Of a DNA stretch of 64,000 nucleotides, positions 58,560-64,000 are shown piece by piece. Source of the stretch: Clostridium sulfidigenes (lineage in GTDB: Bacteria > Bacillota > Clostridia > Clostridiales > Clostridiaceae); the NCBI RefSeq assembly GCF_000732635.1, contig NZ_JPMD01000024.1, forward strand, positions 1-64,000. The letters run 5' to 3'. The first letter of the stretch is position 1; every line of letters begins with the position of its first letter. A program made the position numbers and the translations under genes. Below the pieces are notes generated by a model that had not been told where the DNA came from, searched no databases, and was given only the letters and a program-made list of their open reading frames with translations.

Positions 58560-59161
58560 CAGTATTAGTTTCTGGTGGAGGAACTAATCTCCAGTCTATC
58601 ATTGATAACATTAAAAATGGATATTTAAAAGATGTAAATATTAAGTATGTCATAAGTGATAGAGAAGGAACCTATGGAATAGAAAGAGCTAGAGCACACA
58701 ATATTGATACTTTAGTCTTAGATAGAAAGATATATAAGAAAGAGCTAAGCAATAAAATTTACGAAGTATTAAAGGATAAGGTGGATTTAATTGTTCTTGC
58801 GGGATATTTGTCAATTATATCATCTCCTTTAGTAGATGGTTTTAAGGAGAAAATAATTAATATTCATCCTTCACTTATTCCAAGCTTTTGTGGAAAAGGA
58901 ATGTATGGAATTAAAGTTCATGAAGCTGCAATAGATTATGGTGTAAAAGTTAGTGGATGTACAGTACATTTTGTAGATGAAAATACAGATACAGGAGCTA
59001 TAATTATCCAGAATGTAGTAAATGTAAAATCAGATGACACTCCAGAAAAGCTACAAAAAAGAATATTAGAAGAAGAACATAAAGCTTTGCCATTAGCTAT
59101 AAAGCTTATGAGTGAGCATAAGATTTTTATAGAGGATAGAAAAGTTATTATAAAGGAGTAA
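58547..59161 (+). CDS. purN: phosphoribosylglycinamide formyltransferase
   Basis: The 204-residue enzyme formylates GAR with 10-formyl-THF. [15 protein letters not shown], the [10 protein letters not shown] catalytic Asn/His segment, and [11 protein letters not shown] with the Asp are visible. It starts with TTG, just after GGAGGAG, inside the end of purM. Start choice is fixed by the ribosome binding site and the family N-terminus. Confidence 0.95.
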   Translation: MLNIAVLVSGGGTNLQSIIDNIKNGYLKDVNIKYVISDREGTYGIERARAHNIDTLVLDRKIYKKELSNKIYEVLKDKVDLIVLAGYLSIISSPLVDGFKEKIINIHPSLIPSFCGKGMYGIKVHEAAIDYGVKVSGCTVHFVDENTDTGAIIIQNVVNVKSDDTPEKLQKRILEEEHKALPLAIKLMSEHKIFIEDRKVIIKE

Positions 59162-59168
59162 TGGAATT

Positions 59169-60683
59169 ATGAAAAGAGCTTTAATAAGTGTTTATGATAA
59201 GAATGGAATTGTAGAGTTTACAAAATTCTTAGTAGAGCATGGGATAGAAGTTATATCTACTGGTGGTACCTATAGTCTTTTAAAGAAAAATAACATAGAA
59301 GTTAAAGAAGTAGCAGAAGTTACAAAGGCAGCAGAAATGTTAGATGGAAGAGTAAAAACACTACACCCTGTAGTTCATGGAGGTATACTTGCTATTAGAG
59401 ATAATGAGGAGCACATGAAGACTTTAAAAGAAAGAGAAATAAAAACTATAGATTTAGTATGTGTTAATCTATATCCTTTCTTTGAAAAAGCTAATGAAGG
59501 ATTAACCTTTGAAGAAACAGTAGAATTTATAGATATAGGTGGTCCAACAATGCTTAGAAGTGCTGCTAAAAACTTTAAAGATGTGGTAGTAATAAGTGAT
59601 GTAGAAGATTATAAAATAGTTATGGAGGAAATGAAGGAAAGTGGAGAAGTTTCCTTTGAAACTCGTAAATATCTTGCTATGAAGGTATTTAACTTAACCA
59701 CAGCCTATGATAGTGCAATATGTGAATACTTATTAAACCACATGGAGAATAAGGATAAGCATTCAAATAAGTATTTATCCTTATCTTATGAAAAAATGGA
59801 AGATTTAAGATATGGAGAAAATCCTCATCAAGAAGCTTCTGTATTTACTAATACAAATAAAACTGGAATGCTTAATAATATTGTAATATTAAATGGTAAG
59901 GCACTTTCTTACAATAATATAAAGGATATGGATATAGCTTGGAAAGTAGTAAATGAATTTGAAGAAATTACCTGTTGTGCTTTAAAACATAATACACCAT
60001 GCGGAGTTGCGGTGGGTGATTCTGCTTTAGACGCTTATAGTAAAGCATATAGTTGTGATAATGTTTCAATTTTTGGAGGTATAGTAGCCATTAATACTAA
60101 AGTAACTAAAGAGGCAGCAGAAGAAATGAAAAAAACTTTCTTAGAAATTGTTATTGCGCCTGAGTTCGAAGAAGAAGCTTTAGAAGTACTTAAAACAAAG
60201 AAAAATCTAAGAGTTATAAAATGTACGAGTAAACCAAGTGATAAAAAAGAAGTTATTTCTGTAGATGGAGGTATATTAGTACAGGATGTAGATAGAAAGC
60301 TTTATGAGGAATTAAAAGTAGTTACAAAAGCAAACCCTTCAAAGGAACATATGAGTGATATGATATTTGGAATGAAGGTTTGTAAATATGTAAAGTCCAA
60401 TGCTATAGTAGTAGTTAAGGATGGTATGGCCAAGGGAATAGCTGGTGGACAAGTTAATAGAATTTGGGCTACAACTCAAGCTATAGATAGAGCTGGAGAT
60501 GGAGTAATCCTTGCTTCTGATGGGTTCTTCCCATTTAGAGATTGTGTAGATGAAGCTAGTAAACATAATATAAAAGGAATAATTCAGCCAGGTGGATCTA
60601 TGAGAGACAATGAGAGCATTGAGGCATGCAATGAGTATGGCATACCTATGGTTTTATCAGGAATGAGACATTTTAAACATTAG
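59169..60683 (+). CDS. purH: bifunctional AICAR transformylase / IMP cyclohydrolase
   Basis: The 504-residue enzyme does the last two steps to IMP. The N-terminal cyclohydrolase has [16 protein letters not shown] and [16 protein letters not shown]; the transformylase part has [21 protein letters not shown] and SDGFFPFRD. The start follows AAGGAG 11 bases upstream. Close spacing to purN (7 bp). Confidence 0.97.
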   Translation: MKRALISVYDKNGIVEFTKFLVEHGIEVISTGGTYSLLKKNNIEVKEVAEVTKAAEMLDGRVKTLHPVVHGGILAIRDNEEHMKTLKEREIKTIDLVCVNLYPFFEKANEGLTFEETVEFIDIGGPTMLRSAAKNFKDVVVISDVEDYKIVMEEMKESGEVSFETRKYLAMKVFNLTTAYDSAICEYLLNHMENKDKHSNKYLSLSYEKMEDLRYGENPHQEASVFTNTNKTGMLNNIVILNGKALSYNNIKDMDIAWKVVNEFEEITCCALKHNTPCGVAVGDSALDAYSKAYSCDNVSIFGGIVAINTKVTKEAAEEMKKTFLEIVIAPEFEEEALEVLKTKKNLRVIKCTSKPSDKKEVISVDGGILVQDVDRKLYEELKVVTKANPSKEHMSDMIFGMKVCKYVKSNAIVVVKDGMAKGIAGGQVNRIWATTQAIDRAGDGVILASDGFFPFRDCVDEASKHNIKGIIQPGGSMRDNESIEACNEYGIPMVLSGMRHFKH

Positions 60684-60713
60684 TATCCTATAAGTTAAAC
60701 TTGAGGTGATTTT

Positions 60714-61958
60714 ATGAAAATTTTAGTCATAGGAAATGGTGGAAGAGAACATGCTATAGCATGGAAACTCGGTGAGAGTGATAAGGTTTCAAAGATATAC
60801 TGTGCTCCAGGAAATGGTGGTACTTCTATGGAACATAAATGTGAAAATATTAATTTAACAGATAATGATAAACTTCTAAAATTTGCTTTAGAAAATTCTA
60901 TAGATTTAACTGTAGTTGGACCAGAAGTATACCTATGTAATGGTATAGTAGATTTATTTAAAAGTCACAATCTAAAAATATTTGGACCTAGTAAGAAAGC
61001 AGCAACTCTTGAAGGAAGCAAAACCTTTGCTAAGGAATTTATGAAAAAATATGGAGTAAAAACTGCAGCTTATGAAGCTTTTAAAGATTCAAAGAAGGCT
61101 TTAGAGTATTTGGAAAAGGCTGAATATCCAATAGTTATAAAAGCTGATGGACTTGCTGCAGGTAAGGGCGTTGTTATAGCTGAAACTAAGGAAGAAGGAA
61201 TTTTAGCCATTAATGATTTCATGGTTAATGATACTTTTGGAGGAGCGGGTAAGGAAATTATAATTGAAGAATTCTTACGAGGTGTAGAAGCTTCAATATT
61301 GAGTATTACGGATGGAAATACTATAATTCCATTTATATCATCTAAGGATCATAAAACTATATTTGAGGATAATAAGGGACCTAATACAGGTGGAATGGGA
61401 ACTGTGGCTCCAAACCCATACTGTAATGAAAGTGTTTTAAAAGCCTTTAAAGAGGATATTTTAAAGCCAACGCTTAAGGGGATACAGGAAGAAAATCTAG
61501 ACTATATAGGAATAATATTCTTTGGATTGATGATTTGCGAAAAAGGAGTATATCTTTTAGAGTATAATGTTAGAATGGGTGATCCAGAAACACAGGTGGT
61601 GTTACCTCTTATGGAGAGTTATTTTATTGATATAATTGAAGCTGCGATAGAAGGAAAACTTAGTGATGATATAGTTAAGTTTAAAAATAAGACAGCTTGT
61701 TGTGTTATAGGCTCTTCGAAAGGATATCCGGGGAGATATGAAAAAGGTGAGTTAATTACAGGTATTGATAGTTGCAGTGAAAAGGTATTTATTGCTGGAG
61801 CTGATTCCATATATAATAAATTAATTACTAATGGTGGTAGAGTTTTAGGAGTTACAGCTCTTGGAGATAATCTAGAAGAGGCAAGAGAAAAGGCTTATAA
61901 AGGGATATTACAAGTAAATTTTAATGGAATGTATTATAGAAAAGATATAGGTAAATAA
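60714..61958 (+). CDS. purD: phosphoribosylamine--glycine ligase
   Basis: The 414-residue ATP-grasp enzyme makes GAR. Features: KILVIGNGGREHAIAWKL, VVGPEVYLCNGIVD, KADGLAAGKGVVIA, GPNTGGMGTVAP, and YNVRMGDPETQ. It is the last gene of the purine operon, with GAGGTGA at its start and a strong terminator after it. Confidence 0.97.
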   Translation: MKILVIGNGGREHAIAWKLGESDKVSKIYCAPGNGGTSMEHKCENINLTDNDKLLKFALENSIDLTVVGPEVYLCNGIVDLFKSHNLKIFGPSKKAATLEGSKTFAKEFMKKYGVKTAAYEAFKDSKKALEYLEKAEYPIVIKADGLAAGKGVVIAETKEEGILAINDFMVNDTFGGAGKEIIIEEFLRGVEASILSITDGNTIIPFISSKDHKTIFEDNKGPNTGGMGTVAPNPYCNESVLKAFKEDILKPTLKGIQEENLDYIGIIFFGLMICEKGVYLLEYNVRMGDPETQVVLPLMESYFIDIIEAAIEGKLSDDIVKFKNKTACCVIGSSKGYPGRYEKGELITGIDSCSEKVFIAGADSIYNKLITNGGRVLGVTALGDNLEEAREKAYKGILQVNFNGMYYRKDIGK

Positions 61959-61971
61959 ATACTGAAATAAG

Positions 61972-62014
61972 AAAATGCTAAGGAGGTGGAATATAACTAC
62001 TCCTTAGCATTTTT
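61972..62014 (+). terminator. terminator of the purine operon
   Basis: A perfect 14-bp stem (61972-61985 with 62000-62013), then a T-run. Confidence 0.92.
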
Positions 62015-62475
62015 ATTTATATACTCACTATATTATATATTTATAGTCTTTGTGAAAATTTCAGAAAATGGTTTTCATCAGTAAAACTACATTTATTTAA
62101 AATCTAGTTTATAGAGTAGTCTTGATTGTAAAATAGTTAAAGAAAAGAGAAAAGGGTATAATTTTATTAATTTAAGGTATATGAAGTAACTTTAAATCCT
62201 ATAATATACAGTGAGGAAGTTCTTACGAATTTATTACAATATGTTTTTTATGTTGAAATAAATAAGTACATAATGTATTATAATCAATGTGTATAGTTAT
62301 GTATTAAAAAATATATATACCAAAATATGTAAAAAGTATTAACAAAATTAGAAAAAATGTGTAAAATATATATAGAGGATTTTAAGAACACATTATTATG
62401 TAAAACTATAAAATAATTTCCATGAATATAATAACATATTATATATGGAAGAATAGAAAAATAAAGGTGAAGATT
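62015..62475. other. AT-rich intergenic stretch, no gene seen
   Basis: About 460 bp with very high A+T and no clear open frame, repeat or hairpin that I can support. The promoter of the membrane protein gene must be here. Confidence 0.45.
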
Positions 62476-63654
62476 ATGTTTAATTTAATATTATTAATTA
62501 TTATGTCTCCATATACTGCATTATTTACCGGAGTATATACTACTTATAGAGTTATAAAGATGAGAGAGGAAATACAGAAAAATAGTTGGAATATGGGATT
62601 GGTTCTTTTGTTTCTTTGGTCTCTATTAGCTGGACTTCTTAATAAAAGTATTATGTCTGCCGCTGTTTCAATAGTTTTTTTCTTATATTTTACTATAAGT
62701 GTAGTATTACAAAATTATTGCAAGACAGAAGAAAAATTGGAAATAATATGTAATTGTTTAATTAAGTTTTCAATTTTTTCGGGAATTGTTGGAATTATAG
62801 AAAAGGTTACTTTTGCATATTTTCCAATGGAACTGTGGAAAAAATTTTTAGGTGTACCATTGGAGGTTTCAACTAATCATAGAATTTTTAGTACTTTTGG
62901 AAATCCGAACATAGCTGGAGATTGGTTTGCTATTATGATGATAATGGCCATATACTATGCTTCTAATAGTAAAAGTATTAAGGTGAAGTTGTCATATTAT
63001 AGTGCTACAGCTCTATTTTTAATAAATCTTTGTTTAACTGGCTCAAGAGGGGTTTTTATTGGATTTATGTTTGGATTAGTTTCCCTATTACTATTGAAAA
63101 TAAAAAGAAATAAGAGTGATATAATAATAATTATATCTATTTTATTAGTTATAGGTATAGTAGGTTTTACACCTCCAAAGGTATCTGATATATCTCAAGA
63201 GATTACTGGTCATCAGATTGAGAGGTCTTTTGACACTAGAGAAGAAATATGGTTAGGATCTTTAAGGATGATAGAAGAGAAACCATTGACTGGTTGGGGA
63301 ATGTTAGGAACTATAGAGCATGGTAATGAATTCTCAAGGTATAGTCGTGTCATTAATCATTCTCATAACATATGGCTATCATTATTAACTTCTTTAGGAG
63401 TAATCGGACTTTTAATTTACTTATATATAAGAGCAAATATTTATAAAGATTTAATATATCTTTATAAATCTGGATATAGTAGTGTAGCGTTACTAATGGC
63501 AATACAGGTAGTTGTTTTAGTTCATGGAGTAATTGATTTTACAATAATAACTCCACAAATAGGAATACTATTTATTGGATCATCATCTATAGTCACAGCT
63601 CTAGCAAAAGAAAGTGTTAGTGTGTTTTCAAAAAGAAGAAGTATAGCTGTATAG
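62476..63654 (+). CDS. O-antigen ligase / Wzy-type polysaccharide polymerase-like membrane protein
   Basis: The protein of about 392 residues has about 10-12 membrane helices. FGNPNIAGDWFAI, CLTGSRGVFIGFMFG, an outside loop, and GWGMLGTIEHGNE...INHSHNIWLSLLTSLGVIGLL are the usual Wzy_C/O-antigen ligase features. Such proteins join or polymerise lipid-linked sugars on the outer face of the membrane. The start is ATG 62476, five bases after AAAGGTGA; ATG 62422 has no ribosome binding site. No other polysaccharide genes are in the window. Confidence 0.85.
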   Translation: MFNLILLIIMSPYTALFTGVYTTYRVIKMREEIQKNSWNMGLVLLFLWSLLAGLLNKSIMSAAVSIVFFLYFTISVVLQNYCKTEEKLEIICNCLIKFSIFSGIVGIIEKVTFAYFPMELWKKFLGVPLEVSTNHRIFSTFGNPNIAGDWFAIMMIMAIYYASNSKSIKVKLSYYSATALFLINLCLTGSRGVFIGFMFGLVSLLLLKIKRNKSDIIIIISILLVIGIVGFTPPKVSDISQEITGHQIERSFDTREEIWLGSLRMIEEKPLTGWGMLGTIEHGNEFSRYSRVINHSHNIWLSLLTSLGVIGLLIYLYIRANIYKDLIYLYKSGYSSVALLMAIQVVVLVHGVIDFTIITPQIGILFIGSSSIVTALAKESVSVFSKRRSIAV

Positions 63655-63668
63655 TTATTAAGTTTTGT

Positions 63669-63711
63669 AAAAGCTTTTATGAAGAAGTTTATTCTCATAA
63701 AAGTTTTTTTT
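63669..63711 (+). terminator. terminator after the O-antigen ligase-like gene
   Basis: Stem CTTTTATGA (63674-63682) with TCATAAAAG (63695-63703), then a T-run of seven. Confidence 0.85.
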
Positions 63712-63811
63712 ATATATTAGAGTTTAAGTAAAGGCTAAGTACAGGATTTTCATTTATTAAAGTTATATATGTAATTAGTATAATAGATTAATTTATATTG
63801 TTGTATTAATA

Positions 63812-63856
63812 TTACCAATAAGTAATATTATACTTATCAATAATTAGTATTGGTAA
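63812..63856 (+). promoter_or_regulatory. inverted repeat upstream of the last gene
   Basis: TTACCAATA (63812-63820) and TATTGGTAA (63848-63856) face each other, with an inner AAGTA/TACTT stem. It lies 70 bp before the partial gene at 63926 and could be an operator or leader stem. Confidence 0.4.
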
Positions 63857-63925
63857 ATTGCTATATAAAGCAATAAAATGAAATTAAGAAATTTATAACA
63901 AGGTTTTAATAGGGGGCATTACATT

Positions 63926-64000
63926 ATGAATCTAGAGTATTTAAAAGAGCTGGAACAGCCTATTAGAGAAAAGTTGATGAGAGAAGAGTTGGGAGAAGAA
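63926..64000 (+). CDS. start of an unidentified gene, cut by the window end
   Basis: An ATG with AGGGGG about eight bases upstream opens a frame that runs to the last base: MNLEYLKELEQP, then IREKLMREELGEE. Twenty-five codons are visible, all charged and helical. No product can be named from this piece. Confidence 0.6.
   Translation, partial: MNLEYLKELEQPIREKLMREELGEE

Overview
The window is low-GC, AT-rich DNA from a Firmicute, most likely Clostridium sensu stricto. The signs are strong GGAGG-type ribosome binding sites, a type I preQ1 riboswitch, a T-box leader, a meso-DAP type MurE, a CX4CX2C queuine-salvage-type radical SAM protein, FeoAB with a DtxR-type regulator, and a full purine operon. 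No rRNA, tRNA, CRISPR array, prophage or insertion sequence was seen. Most of the window is ordinary chromosomal backbone with short intergenic regions and many well-formed terminator hairpins.

Layout. 0.3-8.1 kb: a GNAT acetyltransferase; a D-alanine/cell-wall group (alr with a frameshift, a MocR regulator, and ddl further on); DUF445; and a queuosine salvage operon (preQ1 riboswitch, QueK-like hydrolase, QrtT-like ECF S component, QueL-like radical SAM lyase). 8.4-17 kb: a small membrane-anchored protein, nicotinate phosphoribosyltransferase, two short-chain dehydrogenase/unknown genes, MurE, a metallophosphoesterase, threonine aldolase, and a MerR-methyltransferase fusion under a classic 19-bp-spacer promoter. 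17-24 kb: arginine catabolism by two routes, the deiminase pathway (arcA, arcB, arcC) and an arginase, with small redox or metal-like proteins. 24-32 kb: an amidohydrolase and an oligopeptide ABC transporter (oppBCDFA; oppB and oppC each carry a one-base frameshift). 31.7-36.5 kb: an asparagine T-box with asnA, pyrG, and a flavodoxin-DUF3793 pair whose promoter lies between two Fur boxes. 36.5-46.6 kb: feoB/feoA, a DtxR-family regulator, a two-component system, an M29 aminopeptidase and a CstA carrier.

46.6-50.9 kb is the most unusual part. Two tandem ~108-bp units fold as a candidate structured RNA, and a third diverged copy lies near 21.2 kb. They precede a gene whose Shine-Dalgarno sequence lies 48 nt from its start codon, with a hairpin that would bring the two together. 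That gene encodes an M20 peptidase homologue lacking several catalytic and metal-binding residues. It is followed by a VanZ-like gene that may start at ATT, a DUF218 protein and a ROK glucokinase. 51-62 kb is the purine operon purL-E-C-F-M-N-H-D with a PurR-box pair upstream. The window ends with an O-antigen ligase/polymerase-like membrane protein and the first 25 codons of an unidentified gene.

Four genes (alr, merR-methyltransferase, oppB, oppC) are each broken by a single-base indel, three of them in A/T runs of 8-9. The pattern looks more like homopolymer sequencing error than decay, but slippage or true mutation cannot be excluded from the sequence alone.
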